The position numbers and the translations under genes are program-made. Below the pieces are notes generated by a model. It saw nothing but the letters and a program-made list of their open reading frames with translations, was not told where the DNA came from and ran no database searches. From Anaerolineaceae bacterium UBA700 (GTDB taxonomy: Bacteria; Chloroflexota; Anaerolineae; Anaerolineales; Anaerolineaceae): a stretch of 15,552 nt of DNA. The stretch lies in NCBI GenBank assembly GCA_002298885.1, contig DBMK01000011.1, forward strand, positions 1 through 15,552, in the 5' to 3' direction. Each line of letters begins with the position of its first letter. Position 1 is the first letter of the stretch. Positions 1 through 8,313 of the stretch are shown in pieces.

Positions 1-99
1 TAAAGTCGTCACTACGATTTAATAGGTCGCAGTGCCGTGATTCAAAGTGATATCTAGTTTGCTCCATAACCTGGAAGAACGGGCGCCTCCTATTACAGG

Positions 100-105
100 T
101 ATAAT
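100..105 (+). promoter_or_regulatory. candidate -10 box of the L-serine dehydratase gene
   Basis: A perfect TATAAT lies at 100-105. A -10 box here would put the transcript start at about 112, exactly on the ATG I prefer as the start codon, so the mRNA would be leaderless. No convincing -35 hexamer is seen about 17 bases upstream and there is no extended -10 TG. The promoter call therefore rests on the -10 match and its position alone. Confidence 0.4.
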
Positions 106-111
106 GTGCCT

Positions 112-1320
112 ATGTTGTCCTTAAAAGAGCTTTACCGCATCGGGCACGGGCCATCCAGCAGCCACACCATGGGCCCGCGACGGGCAGCGGAGCGCTTTGG
201 CGCCGAGCACCCGGATGCGAGCGCATTCAAGGTAACACTTTACGGCAGCCTGGCGGCAACCGGGCGCGGCCACCTGACCGACGCCGCCATCCGCGAGGCC
301 CTGGCGCCCCGTCCGGTCGAGTTCGCCTGGCAGCCCGAGGTAGTCCTGCCGCTGCACCCTAACGGCATGGAGTACGAAGCCCTCGACGCCGCCGGACTTC
401 CTTCCGCCACCTGGCGGGTGTACAGCCCCGGCGGAGGAGCGCTGCTCACCGAGGGCGAAGCCGCCTCGGAAACGCAGGTCTACCCTTTGGACAGCATGCA
501 GGAAATCCTCAGGTACTGTACCCAGGCCGGAATCACCTTCTGGGAATACGTCGAGGAATGCGAGGGCTCGGGCATCTGGGAGGCGCTGGCGGAGATTAAC
601 CGGGTGATGCACGCCGCCATCGAGCGAGGGCTGCAGGCGGAAGGCGTGCTGCCGGGCGGCCTGGGATTGGCGCGCCGGGCGTGGACATTCTACCGCAAAA
701 TCCGCCTCAGCGGCGGCGCGCTGACTCGTGAGGGCTATCTGCCGGCGTATGCGCTGGCGGTTGCCGAGGAAAATGCCGTCGGCGGGCTGATCGTCACGGC
801 GCCTACCTGCGGCTCGAGCGGCGTGCTGCCGGCGATCCTGCGCCACATCGAGGATACGCTCGAAACCTCACCGGTGCACATCCTGCGCGCCCTGGCCACG
901 GCCGGCCTGGTGGGCAATCTCATTAAAACGAACGCCTCGATCTCCGGTGCGGAAGTGGGCTGCCAGGGAGAGATCGGCTCGGCCTGCGCTATGGCCGCCG
1001 CTGCCGCCACCCAATTGATGGGCGGCTCGCTGCGCCAAATCGAATACGCCGCCGAAATGGGACTCGAGCACCACCTGGGCCTGACCTGCGACCCGGTCAA
1101 TGGGTTGGTGCAGATCCCGTGCATCGAGCGCAATTCCTTTGCGGCCATGCGCGCCCTGGACTGCGCCACCTTCGCCAATTATTCCGACGGCAGCCACCGG
1201 ATCTCCTTCGACGAAGTGGTGGAGGTGATGAACCAGACCGGGCACGACCTGCCTCACGTCTACCGGGAGACCGCCGAAGGCGGCCTGGCCATCCACTATC
1301 GCTTTCCCCCCAAGAAATAG
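112..1320 (+). CDS. sdaA: L-serine dehydratase (L-serine ammonia-lyase), iron-sulfur-dependent, single chain
   Basis: This cytoplasmic enzyme deaminates L-serine to pyruvate and ammonia using a [4Fe-4S] cluster. The N-terminal beta-type domain opens with the signature GPSSSHTMGP, followed by LYGSLAATGRGH. The C-terminal alpha domain carries TAPTCGSSGVLPAIL, VGCQGEIGSACAM and CDPVNGLVQIPC. Counting from the ATG at 112 (402 residues), Cys284, Cys326 and Cys337 are spaced 42 and 11 apart, which matches the three cluster cysteines I recall for the Legionella enzyme. The protein is about 50 residues shorter than E. coli SdaA and ends in HYRFPPKK, not in the terminal Cys seen in E. coli-type enzymes. 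A GTG at 106 is an in-frame alternative, with a weak AGG upstream. ATG 112 is preferred because MLSLKELYRIG aligns with family N-termini. The gene appears monocistronic, with a strong terminator directly downstream. Confidence 0.93.
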   Translation: MLSLKELYRIGHGPSSSHTMGPRRAAERFGAEHPDASAFKVTLYGSLAATGRGHLTDAAIREALAPRPVEFAWQPEVVLPLHPNGMEYEALDAAGLPSATWRVYSPGGGALLTEGEAASETQVYPLDSMQEILRYCTQAGITFWEYVEECEGSGIWEALAEINRVMHAAIERGLQAEGVLPGGLGLARRAWTFYRKIRLSGGALTREGYLPAYALAVAEENAVGGLIVTAPTCGSSGVLPAILRHIEDTLETSPVHILRALATAGLVGNLIKTNASISGAEVGCQGEIGSACAMAAAAATQLMGGSLRQIEYAAEMGLEHHLGLTCDPVNGLVQIPCIERNSFAAMRALDCATFANYSDGSHRISFDEVVEVMNQTGHDLPHVYRETAEGGLAIHYRFPPKK

Positions 1321-1337
1321 AGGGGAATTTAAAAATA

Positions 1338-1390
1338 TTCTGCGAGTTTTCGGCGGGCGCAGCCGGCCGAAAACTCGCAGAAAATTTTTT
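1338..1390. terminator. bidirectional intrinsic terminator between sdaA and the convergent gene
   Basis: A perfect 17-bp inverted repeat (1338-1354 with 1366-1382) encloses an 11-base loop that can itself form a 3-bp GGC/GCC stem. A run of six T (1385-1390) follows on the plus strand. An A-run at 1331-1335 gives the equivalent T-run on the minus strand. It can therefore end both convergent transcripts. Confidence 0.9.
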
Positions 1391-1398
1391 AAGAAAAA

Positions 1399-2469
1399 TC
1401 AGGCCGCTACGTTTCGGCGGACGATATCGGAAATGGTCAGGCCGTGGCGGGCCTCGAGCTGGCCGTTCATCATCTGGATCTGCTTGCGCGGCGAGTAAAA
1501 AACTTCGCTCCAACCGTATCCGGCGCAGGCCGTGTCGGCGATGGCATTCCCCTGCGGATCTGTTCCCCACCAATTCCGGTATTCCTGGTCCAGCTCCGGG
1601 CGGATGTGGAACTCGGGGATGTTGAAGTGGGCTGAATAATAATAATCGGGAGGCAGTGCATTCAGCAGGGTTTCGAACACGTGCACCCGGATGCGGGTCT
1701 GAGGGGCGTACTCGGAACGCGCAATCTGGCACAGACCGCGAATCGTCGCCAGCGGAGAGACCACCTCCACCTGGTCCAGGTGCTCGAAGCGCTCTTTCAC
1801 CCGGGCAATCACTTCCTTCATCACCAACCCGCTGGCGATGCTGTCGGCGATAAAGGCGACCGAGATGTTTTCGCGCTGCTGCCGGTCCAGATCCTTGTCC
1901 TTGAAAATGGTCATTTCAACCTTGCGGTTGTAAACTGGAACGGAGCTGTCGAATACGTGGTGGGCGTCCAGCACGATCTCGTCGCAGTAACAGCCGTAAT
2001 TTTCAAAAATCGCCTCCGCCACCTGGTATTTTAAACCCTCGCGGGCAATGGGAAATACCGCCAGGTTTTGCTGGCCGTGGCCGGTGATGGTCGGCTCCAG
2101 GGTGGGCGATTCAAAAATCTGGCGCATGGCCTGCCGGATCAATTTGGAGCGGTCCGATCCCAGGCAGAGCTGCCCCGGCAGCGGCAGGCTGCGGATTTTC
2201 GCAATTTCGGCTGGCGCCAGTCCAACAATTTCCAATAAATTGGCGTCCGGCGGGCAGCTCCGCACGTACATGAATTCGGAGGTCGCCTGGTTATGGTAAA
2301 GCACCAGGTCCAGGCCGGCCCCTCCATCCATGGCAATTTTGCCGGTGCGATAAAAACCGTTTCCGCCCTGGCTGGTGGGGTAGGCCTGAGGCTCGTCCAG
2401 GATGAGAGAACCTCTAATCGGGTTGGCAATATCCTCGGTGAAAGCAAAAGGATAAGAAAATTGAGGCAT
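1399..2469 (-). CDS. conserved-looking protein of unknown function; possible phosphoribosyltransferase-like fold
   Basis: I do not recognise this 356-residue protein with certainty. It has no signal peptide or membrane segment, so it is probably cytoplasmic. Residues 203-215 (SVAFIADSIASG) resemble the hydrophobic strand, acidic residue and G-loop of the PRPP-binding motif of type I phosphoribosyltransferases. Residues 236-246 (VVSPLATIRGL) resemble the strand and turn that follow in uracil phosphoribosyltransferase-like proteins. The N-terminal half (1-130) and the aromatic-rich C-terminus (275-330, with PPDYYYSAHF and RNWWG) match nothing I know. The start is supported by AAGGAG at 2475-2480 on the minus strand, 5 bases from the ATG. 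It is a single gene, convergent with sdaA and divergent from the tRNA-Gln/glnS cassette. The assignment is an inference from motif shape; no substrate is proposed. Confidence 0.8.
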   Translation of the reverse strand: MPQFSYPFAFTEDIANPIRGSLILDEPQAYPTSQGGNGFYRTGKIAMDGGAGLDLVLYHNQATSEFMYVRSCPPDANLLEIVGLAPAEIAKIRSLPLPGQLCLGSDRSKLIRQAMRQIFESPTLEPTITGHGQQNLAVFPIAREGLKYQVAEAIFENYGCYCDEIVLDAHHVFDSSVPVYNRKVEMTIFKDKDLDRQQRENISVAFIADSIASGLVMKEVIARVKERFEHLDQVEVVSPLATIRGLCQIARSEYAPQTRIRVHVFETLLNALPPDYYYSAHFNIPEFHIRPELDQEYRNWWGTDPQGNAIADTACAGYGWSEVFYSPRKQIQMMNGQLEARHGLTISDIVRRNVAA

Positions 2470-2681
2470 AAAGACTCCTTAAAGCGAACGAATTCAAGTG
2501 TAGTGACGATGGGCCGCCCTTAAAGAGACAGGCCGGGTGTCTGCTTGAACGTATCGGCAAAACCGTGGCCTGCCCGAATGATTCTATCGCGAGCCATTCG
2601 TTTTGGGGTAAAATTGGCAGGCGCGAAACAGGGTGATATTTTCCGGTTTGGATTCAGTAATAGCCCCATCCAAATACACCC

Positions 2682-2710
2682 TGGACACGCCAAAATGAAC
2701 ATGATAAAAT
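2682..2710 (+). promoter_or_regulatory. sigma-70-type promoter of the tRNA-Gln/glnS cassette
   Basis: TGGACA (2682-2687, five of six match to TTGACA) is followed by a 17-base spacer and TAAAAT (2705-2710, five of six match to TATAAT). Transcription would begin near 2717, about 10 bases before the mature tRNA 5' end. The remaining upstream intergenic sequence (2481-2681) holds only a short AGACA/TGTCT hairpin (2526-2542) and no gene that I can support. Confidence 0.7.
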
Positions 2711-2726
2711 AGCGCTTATTCAACAG

Positions 2727-2797
<71 letters not shown>

Positions 2798-2811
2798 CCT
2801 GACATTAAAAG

Positions 2812-2839
2812 CACCCTGAACAAACTCCAGGGTGTTTTT
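2812..2839 (+). terminator. intrinsic-terminator-like hairpin between tRNA-Gln and glnS
   Basis: The stem CACCCTG (2812-2818) / CAGGGTG (2828-2834) has a 9-base loop and is followed by five T (2835-2839). AAAA at 2807-2810 could pair with the T-run. It would end the tRNA transcript before glnS. No separate promoter for glnS is evident after the tRNA, so glnS probably depends on readthrough or on relief of this hairpin. Confidence 0.7.
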
Positions 2840-2863
2840 AGTACCAGCGCAAGGAGCTTATAA

Positions 2864-4543
2864 ATGACTGACCAATCCCCTTCCGGGCCCAGCAATTTTA
2901 TCCTCGATGCCGTGGCAGAAGACCTGAAAAATGGCCGCTTCGACCACGTGCACACTCGTTTCCCTCCCGAGCCAAACGGTTACCTGCACATCGGCCACGC
3001 CAAAGCGATCTGCATCGATTTCGGCACGGCAGAGGCCTTCGGCGGCAAGACGAACCTGCGTTTCGATGACACGAACCCGGTCAAAGAAGACACGGAATAC
3101 GTCGAGGCGATAAAAGAGGACATCCACTGGCTCGGGTTCGATTGGGGAGACCGCGAATTCTACGCCTCCGATTATTTCGAACAGCTCTACCAGTTTGCCG
3201 TCAAACTGATCAAGCAGGGTGACGCCTACGTTGACGACCTGTCGGCGGACGAGATTCGTGAGTACCGCGGCACGCTGACCGAGCCCGGCCGCGAAAGCCC
3301 CTACCGCAACCGCTCGGTTGCCGAGAACCTGGACTTGTTCGAGCGTATGCGCAACGGCGAGTTCCCGGACGGAGCCCGCGTGCTGAGGGCAAAAATCGAT
3401 ATGGCCTCCAGCAATATCAACCTGCGCGACCCGGTAATGTACCGCATCCTGCACGCCCGCCATCACCGCACCGGCGACCGCTGGAGTATTTACCCGATGT
3501 ATGACTTTGCCCACGGCCAATCCGATTCGATCGAGGGTGTGACCCATTCGTTGTGCGACCTGGCGTACGAAGACCACCGGCCGCTCTACGACTGGTTCAT
3601 CACCCACCTGGGCATCTTCCACACCCGCCAGATCGAGTTCGCTCGGTTAAACATGACCTACACCGTGCTCAGCAAGCGCTTTCTAAAGCAGCTCGTGGAT
3701 AAAGGGTACGTCAAGGGCTGGGATGACCCGCGCATGCCGACCCTCAGCGGCATGCGCCGCCGGGGGTTCCCGGCCAAGTCTGTGCGCAATTTCATCGATC
3801 AGATTGGGGTGGCCAAAAACGAAAACCTGATCGACGTGGCCCTGCTCGAATACCTGGTGCGCGAAGAGTTGAACCGCTGCGCCCTGCGAGCGATGGGCGT
3901 GCTCAACCCGGTTAAAGTGATCATCGACAATTACCCCGAAGGCCAAGTGGACCAGCTTGAAGCCGTCAACAACCCCGAAGACTCCTCAGCCGGGACACGC
4001 CTGGTGCCCTTCTCGCGGGTGATCTACATCGAACATGACGATTTCCGTGAAGTCCCGCCGCCCAAGTATTTCCGCCTGGCGCCAGGTCGCGAGGTGCGCC
4101 TGCGCTATGGCTACATCATCAAGTGCGTCGACGTGGTGAAGGACGCGGCCGGGGAGATTGTCGAGCTGCACTGCACCTATGACCCCGAAACGCGCGGCGG
4201 CTACGCCCCGGACGGGCGCAAGGTGCAGGGCACCATCCACTGGGTATCTGCCCAGCACGCCGTGGATGCCGAAGTGCGCATGTACGACCGGCTGTTCAGC
4301 GTCGCCAACCCCAACAAGGTGGAGGACGACAAGACTTTTCTGGATTACATCAACCCCGATTCGCTGAAAGTGCTGACCGGCTGCAAAATCGAGCCTAGCC
4401 TGGCCGGCGCTATCCCTGGGACGACTTACCAGTTCGAGCGCAAGGGCTTTTTCTGCGTCGACCGCGATTCCACCCCCGAACGCCCGGTATTCAACCTGAC
4501 CATCACCCTGCGGGATACGTGGGCCAAAATCGAAGGTAAATAA
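2864..4543 (+). CDS. glnS: glutaminyl-tRNA synthetase
   Basis: This class I aminoacyl-tRNA synthetase charges tRNA-Gln with glutamine in the cytoplasm. At 559 residues it is close to the E. coli enzyme (about 554). The N-terminal catalytic Rossmann fold carries the HIGH motif at residues 42-45 (within [14 protein letters not shown]) and the KMSKS-class motif as VLSKR at 268-272. The stretch [20 protein letters not shown] and the C-terminal beta-barrel anticodon-binding region (about 340-555) are typical of true GlnRS rather than a non-discriminating GluRS. AAGGAG at 2851-2856, 7 bases from the ATG, supports the start. It sits directly downstream of its substrate tRNA-Gln(CUG) and probably shares that promoter. 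Presence of GlnRS implies direct charging and not only the GatCAB amidotransferase route. GlnRS is patchy in bacteria and often acquired by transfer; transfer here is inference. Confidence 0.97.
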   Translation: MTDQSPSGPSNFILDAVAEDLKNGRFDHVHTRFPPEPNGYLHIGHAKAICIDFGTAEAFGGKTNLRFDDTNPVKEDTEYVEAIKEDIHWLGFDWGDREFYASDYFEQLYQFAVKLIKQGDAYVDDLSADEIREYRGTLTEPGRESPYRNRSVAENLDLFERMRNGEFPDGARVLRAKIDMASSNINLRDPVMYRILHARHHRTGDRWSIYPMYDFAHGQSDSIEGVTHSLCDLAYEDHRPLYDWFITHLGIFHTRQIEFARLNMTYTVLSKRFLKQLVDKGYVKGWDDPRMPTLSGMRRRGFPAKSVRNFIDQIGVAKNENLIDVALLEYLVREELNRCALRAMGVLNPVKVIIDNYPEGQVDQLEAVNNPEDSSAGTRLVPFSRVIYIEHDDFREVPPPKYFRLAPGREVRLRYGYIIKCVDVVKDAAGEIVELHCTYDPETRGGYAPDGRKVQGTIHWVSAQHAVDAEVRMYDRLFSVANPNKVEDDKTFLDYINPDSLKVLTGCKIEPSLAGAIPGTTYQFERKGFFCVDRDSTPERPVFNLTITLRDTWAKIEGK

Positions 4544-4550
4544 TAAATAA

Positions 4551-4600
4551 AAAAAGAGATCCTTTTTCGGCGTTTCCACCGCAAAAGGATCTCTTTTTTT
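4551..4600. terminator. bidirectional intrinsic terminator between glnS and ftsH
   Basis: A perfect 16-bp inverted repeat (4551-4566 with 4583-4598) ends in A-run and T-run on its two outer sides, so it works for both convergent genes. The 16-base loop has an internal CGG/CCG pairing (4568-4570 with 4579-4581). It begins 7 bases after the glnS stop and ends about 10 bases from the ftsH stop. Confidence 0.9.
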
Positions 4601-4610
4601 TTATTTAAAG

Positions 4611-6470
4611 TCAGTTACTGACTACGGCTGGGGTACCACCGCTCTTGGGGGCCGGCGCCGGGAAGATCTTTTCAAATTCTTCCTGGGTGAGAGTCTCTAC
4701 TTCCAGCAGGCGTTTGGCTACCGCGTCGAGGATATCCCGATATTGGACCAGGATCTGGCGCGCCTTTTCGTGCGCCTCGTTGACCAGTCTGCGCACCTGC
4801 ATGTCGATCTCTTCGGATACCGCGTCGGAATAATCACGCTGCTCCGAAATTTCACGGCCCAGGAAGATCATCTCTTCCTTCTTGCCATAAACCATTGGGC
4901 CCATCTTTTCGCTCATCCCCAGGCGGGTGACCATCATGCGGGCAATCTGGGTGGCGCGCTCGATGTCGTTCGAGGCGCCGGAGGTGATGTCGTCGAAGAC
5001 CAGCTCTTCCGAGGTGCGCCCGCCCATCAGGCCAACCATCTCGGCCAGCAGGCGCTTGCGCGATTCCAGCGTGCGGTCCTCGGTGGGGCGGGGCATGGTG
5101 TACCCGCCGGCCATGCCGCGCGAGACGATGGTGATCTTGAACACCGGGTCGGCCTCGGGGATGGCGTGCATCACCACGGCATGCCCGGCCTCGTGATAGG
5201 CGATGACCATCTTTTCCTTGGGGCTGATCAGGCGGCTCTTGCGTTCGGGGCCGGCGATGATCTTTTCGATCGATTCTTCCAAATCGACCTGGGTGATCAT
5301 TTTCTGGTTCTTGCGGGCGGCCAGAATGGCAGCCTCGTTCACCAGGTTTTCAATATCCGCGCCCACGAAACCGGGAATCGACAGGGCCAGTTTGCCCAGG
5401 TCCACGTTGGGATCCATCGGCTTGCCGCGGGTGTGCACTTTCAAAATGGCTTCCCGCCCGCGCATATCCGGCCGGTCGAGCACCACCCGGCGGTCGAAGC
5501 GTCCCGGGCGCAGCAAGGCCGGATCGAGCACGTCCGGGCGGTTGGTGGCGGCAATCACGATGACGTTAGTATCCGTCCCGAACCCGTCCATTTCGACCAG
5601 CATCTGGTTGAGCGTTTGCTCACGCTCGTCGTTACCGCCGCCCAGGCCGGCGCCGCGCTGGCGTCCCACGGCGTCGATTTCGTCCACGAAGACGATGCAC
5701 GGCGCGTGCGCCTTCGCCTGGTCGAACAAATCGCGCACCCGGCTGGCGCCGACACCCACGAACATTTCCACAAATTCCGATCCCGAGATCGAGAAGAACG
5801 GCACCCCGGCTTCCCCGGCCACGGCCTTGGCCATCAAGGTTTTGCCGGTGCCCGGCGAGCCCACCAGGAGCACACCCTTGGGGATGCGCGCCCCCAGGGC
5901 GATGAACTTCTGCGGCTCGCGCAGGAATTCGACCACCTCTTTCAGTTCCTCGCGGGCTTCCTCGACCCCGGCCACGTCGTTAAAGGTGACCGTAGGTTTC
6001 TCGGCGTCCAGCACCCGCGCCCGGCTCTTGCCAAACGCCATGGCGTTATTGTTGCTGCCTCGCGCCGAGCGGAATACGAAGAAGAACATCACCCCCAGCA
6101 CCAGGAATGGGATGATGTAACCTAAAATATTGACCAGACCCAGCCACGGGCTCGGCGCTTTTACTTCGATACTTACTTTGGAGGGCTGAAGTTCGTCCGC
6201 CGTTACGCCGTACTGGAGCAGTTGCTCAGTCAGGGTGGAATTATCTTCTTTCAAGGCAACGCTTTGGCTGCCGTCTTTGTTGGTGATATTCAGGGTGCTG
6301 CCATCCTCAACGATCTTGACGATGGTTCCGTTCTTTATTCCCTCTGCAACCTGATTGATTGACAGCGGCGTCTGGTTGGAACCGTTTGCGGCAAACGAGT
6401 AAAGCAGAATCGCCGCGATGGCCGCCAAAAGCAAAAAGGGTGCATATGAGAATCTGCGTTGTGTTTTCAT
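4611..6470 (-). CDS. ftsH: ATP-dependent zinc metalloprotease FtsH
   Basis: This membrane-anchored AAA+ protease degrades membrane and short-lived cytosolic proteins as a hexamer. In order, the 619 residues contain: transmembrane segment 1 (about 11-27), an extracytoplasmic domain (28-108), transmembrane segment 2 (about 112-135), and the AAA+ module. The module has Walker A GSPGTGKT (204-211, Lys210), the pore-loop stretch EMFVGVG, Walker B FVDEID (Asp263, Glu264) and the second region of homology ([19 protein letters not shown]). The metalloprotease domain has HEAGH (His426, Glu427, His430) and the probable third zinc ligand Asp502 in GASNDIE. Walker A has Ser where GPPGTGKT is usual; this should still bind ATP. 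GGAG at 6476-6479 on the minus strand, 5 bases from the ATG, fixes the start. It lies 12 bases downstream of a GbsR-type regulator and is probably co-transcribed with it. Confidence 0.97.
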   Translation of the reverse strand: MKTQRRFSYAPFLLLAAIAAILLYSFAANGSNQTPLSINQVAEGIKNGTIVKIVEDGSTLNITNKDGSQSVALKEDNSTLTEQLLQYGVTADELQPSKVSIEVKAPSPWLGLVNILGYIIPFLVLGVMFFFVFRSARGSNNNAMAFGKSRARVLDAEKPTVTFNDVAGVEEAREELKEVVEFLREPQKFIALGARIPKGVLLVGSPGTGKTLMAKAVAGEAGVPFFSISGSEFVEMFVGVGASRVRDLFDQAKAHAPCIVFVDEIDAVGRQRGAGLGGGNDEREQTLNQMLVEMDGFGTDTNVIVIAATNRPDVLDPALLRPGRFDRRVVLDRPDMRGREAILKVHTRGKPMDPNVDLGKLALSIPGFVGADIENLVNEAAILAARKNQKMITQVDLEESIEKIIAGPERKSRLISPKEKMVIAYHEAGHAVVMHAIPEADPVFKITIVSRGMAGGYTMPRPTEDRTLESRKRLLAEMVGLMGGRTSEELVFDDITSGASNDIERATQIARMMVTRLGMSEKMGPMVYGKKEEMIFLGREISEQRDYSDAVSEEIDMQVRRLVNEAHEKARQILVQYRDILDAVAKRLLEVETLTQEEFEKIFPAPAPKSGGTPAVVSN

Positions 6471-6482
6471 TGCTACTCCATT

Positions 6483-6962
6483 TCATCCAATATTATGACC
6501 ATTTCCGGAGAAGCTTTTTTCCCGGCGGTAACGCTCTAAAAGTCCCGGCAGTTCGTGTTCGAAGAAGGAATACAGGTCGTACATTTCATTCAACCGCTGC
6601 CGTTCGGCAAGCGGGGCTTCCTGCATCAAAGCAAGGCCGCGGGCTGCCATATCCCGCATCTGGGCAATTTCGGTCACCTGCTGGGCAATCAATTGCTCCC
6701 AAAGGTCGGGGCGGATGCGGAAATAATCGCGCCGTTCCCCCGGTAAGCCGATCTTTTCGATCAACCCGAGCTGGATCAGCATGCGGGTCATAGTGCTGAC
6801 CGTGCCTTTGCTGGCGTCTAAAGCCTCAGCGACCTGGTCGGAGGTCTGGTAAGGCGGGGTGCAGATAAGCAGCCAGCCCAGGATACGCCCGGCCATGCGG
6901 GGCAGCCCGGTTGTTTCCAGACACACCCCATATTCCTCCACGTAATGCAGCTTCTCGTCCAT
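6483..6962 (-). CDS. GbsR/MarR-family winged-helix transcriptional regulator
   Basis: This 159-residue DNA-binding protein matches the GbsR-type branch of MarR regulators. It has the characteristic start EEYGVCLETTGLPRMAGRI (9-27), a helix-turn-helix at about 41-63 (SDQVAEALDASKGTVSTMTR), and a wing with GLPGERRDYFRI (72-83). The C-terminal helices (about 88-148) would dimerise. ATG at 6962 is chosen; an in-frame TTG immediately upstream (6965) is an alternative. No Shine-Dalgarno is seen before either start, and the candidate promoter puts transcription at about 6965, so translation may be leaderless. It is the first gene of a probable operon with ftsH (12-base gap). Its promoter carries overlapping inverted repeats that suit autoregulation. 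The effector is unknown; GbsR of Bacillus senses choline, but nothing here points to choline. Confidence 0.88.
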   Translation of the reverse strand: MDEKLHYVEEYGVCLETTGLPRMAGRILGWLLICTPPYQTSDQVAEALDASKGTVSTMTRMLIQLGLIEKIGLPGERRDYFRIRPDLWEQLIAQQVTEIAQMRDMAARGLALMQEAPLAERQRLNEMYDLYSFFEHELPGLLERYRREKSFSGNGHNIG

Positions 6963-6971
6963 CAAGGTTGA

Positions 6972-7020
6972 ACTTTAACATATTCAATAGGTTTAATCAA
7001 TATTGAATCCAATGATTAAA
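6972..7020 (-). promoter_or_regulatory. promoter with overlapping operator-like inverted repeats, regulator-ftsH operon
   Basis: On the minus strand, TTGATT (6995-7000), a 17-base spacer and TAAAGT (6972-6977) form a promoter with a start at about 6965. Three symmetrical elements overlap it: ATTCAATA/TATTGAAT (6982-6989 with 7001-7008, perfect 8 bp, 11-base spacer), TTTAATCA/TGATTAAA (6992-6999 with 7013-7020, perfect 8 bp, 13-base spacer), and the palindrome TCAATATTGA (6997-7006). The first is centred on the -35 box, as expected for an autorepressor site. The region is AT-rich, so some symmetry could be chance. Confidence 0.55.
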
Positions 7021-7067
7021 GAAAGTCTTAGACATTCCTAACGTTATATTTAATCTACGTCGAAGCG

Positions 7068-8132
7068 CTAGAACGCCCGCAAATACTGCGCCGGAACGGG
7101 CGCGGGCTGCTTCAATTCCTGGGCGGCGTGCAGCGCCCAATACGGATCGCGCAGCATCTCGCGGCCGAGTAAGACAAGGTCGGCTTTTCCGCTATTCACA
7201 ATCTCATTTGCCATAGATGCGTTGGTGATCAGCCCGACCGTCGCAGTCAGGATGTCCGCTCCCTTGCGCACGGCCTCGGCGATAGGCACCTGATAGCCAG
7301 GCCCCAACGGCACCTTTGCCTGGTGCACATTCCCTCCCGAAGAGCAGTCGACCAGGTCAACGCCCTCATCTTTCAGGCAGCGCGCCAATTCGACCGATTC
7401 GTCAATCGTCCAGCCGCCCTCGATCCAATCCGTCCCGGATATACGCACCGTCAGCGGCAGGCGCTCCGGCCAGACGACCCGAACCTTGCGCGTGGTTTCG
7501 ATTAGGAAGCGGACGCGGTTTTCAAAACTGCCGCCGTATTCGTCCGTGCGCCGGTTGGAAATCGGCGAATAAAAACTGTGGGCCAGGTATCCATGCGCGC
7601 CGTGGATTTCGAGCCATTCAAAACCGGCAGCCAGGGCGCGTTTGGCCGCCAACTGAAAAGCAGCCTGGATATCCCAAATTTCCTGCCGGCTCAACTCGTG
7701 CGGGACTTGAAATCCTTCGGCGAATGGAATCGGGCTGGGCCCAACCACCTGCCAATAGCCAGCCTCTCCTGGTGCGATGGGCCTACCCCCATCCCAGGGG
7801 CGCTGCACGCTGGCTTTGCGCCCGGCGTGGGCAATTTGGATACCCGGGACTGCACCATTCATCTTGATAACCTGGATAACTCGCCGCAACGGTTCGACGT
7901 GCTCGTCTTTCCAAATGCCAACATCGTGCGGCGTAATCCGGCCGCGAGCTTCAACCGCAGTGGCCTCGGCGATGACCAATCCGGCTCCGCCAACCGCCCG
8001 CGTGCCCAAATGTACGAGCTGCCATTCATTAGAAAATCCATCCGAGTAACTGTACTGGCACATCGGCGAGACGCCGATCCGGTTTCGCAATGTAATGCTG
8101 CGTACAGTCAGTGGTTCGAAGAGATGCGACAT
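7068..8132 (-). CDS. Old Yellow Enzyme family NADH/NADPH:flavin oxidoreductase, YqjM/XenA class
   Basis: This FMN-dependent TIM-barrel ene-reductase is likely to reduce activated C=C bonds of enones or nitro-compounds, using NAD(P)H. The 354 residues carry the hallmarks of the YqjM (thermophilic-like) class: Cys25 in VSPMCQYS, the position of the redox-tuning Cys26 of YqjM; His177 and His180 in EIHGAHGYL; SPISNRRTDEYGGSFENRVRF; and a C-terminal QYLRAF whose Arg352 matches the arginine finger that YqjM inserts into the neighbouring subunit. AGGAG (8139-8143, minus strand), 6 bases from the ATG, supports the start. The 105-base gap to the next gene has its own promoter, so it is probably transcribed separately from the regulator-ftsH operon. 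It is divergent from the kelch gene. The physiological substrate cannot be read from sequence. Confidence 0.93.
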   Translation of the reverse strand: MSHLFEPLTVRSITLRNRIGVSPMCQYSYSDGFSNEWQLVHLGTRAVGGAGLVIAEATAVEARGRITPHDVGIWKDEHVEPLRRVIQVIKMNGAVPGIQIAHAGRKASVQRPWDGGRPIAPGEAGYWQVVGPSPIPFAEGFQVPHELSRQEIWDIQAAFQLAAKRALAAGFEWLEIHGAHGYLAHSFYSPISNRRTDEYGGSFENRVRFLIETTRKVRVVWPERLPLTVRISGTDWIEGGWTIDESVELARCLKDEGVDLVDCSSGGNVHQAKVPLGPGYQVPIAEAVRKGADILTATVGLITNASMANEIVNSGKADLVLLGREMLRDPYWALHAAQELKQPAPVPAQYLRAF

Positions 8133-8165
8133 TGGAGGCTCCTGAATAAAAACAGATGAAGCATC

Positions 8166-8171
8166 ATTATA
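8166..8171 (-). promoter_or_regulatory. candidate -10 box of the Old Yellow Enzyme gene
   Basis: A perfect TATAAT on the minus strand lies about 34 bases upstream of the start codon. The nearest -35-like hexamer is TTTACA at a long 19-base spacing, so strength is uncertain. Confidence 0.45.
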
Positions 8172-8198
8172 ACTCCCCTGCTTTCAACTCTGTAAATT

Positions 8199-8214
8199 GC
8201 GATTCGAATATCGC
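8199..8214. promoter_or_regulatory. short inverted repeat in the divergent intergenic region
   Basis: GCGAT (8199-8203) and ATCGC (8210-8214) flank a TCGAAT core; the inner ATTCGAAT (8202-8209) is a perfect palindrome. It lies between the two divergent genes, upstream of both starts, so it could be a regulator site serving either. A weak promoter for the kelch gene (TTGCGA 8197-8202, TATATA 8221-8226, 18-base spacer) overlaps it. Function is inference. Confidence 0.3.
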
Positions 8215-8313
8215 GTGTTATATATATTTATGGAACGAATTGTGCACCGTTAATCGTGCCATTATCGTTGCGGGGTTATTTCCTTTTATTCAAATTGAAT
8301 CAGGGAGAATGCA

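Noticed and set aside
121..846. Open frame of 241 codons on the minus strand opposite sdaA
   Set aside because: It overlaps a confidently identified gene on the other strand and its translation looks like low-complexity shadow sequence.
2812..2839. T-box riboswitch controlling glnS
   Set aside because: The leader between the tRNA and glnS is only 66 bases and has no specifier-loop or T-box antiterminator sequence.
4743..6125. Long open frame (460 codons) on the plus strand opposite ftsH
   Set aside because: It is antisense to a well-supported ftsH gene. Its translation is rich in His, Gly and Asp with no recognisable domain, as expected from the complement of high-GC coding sequence.
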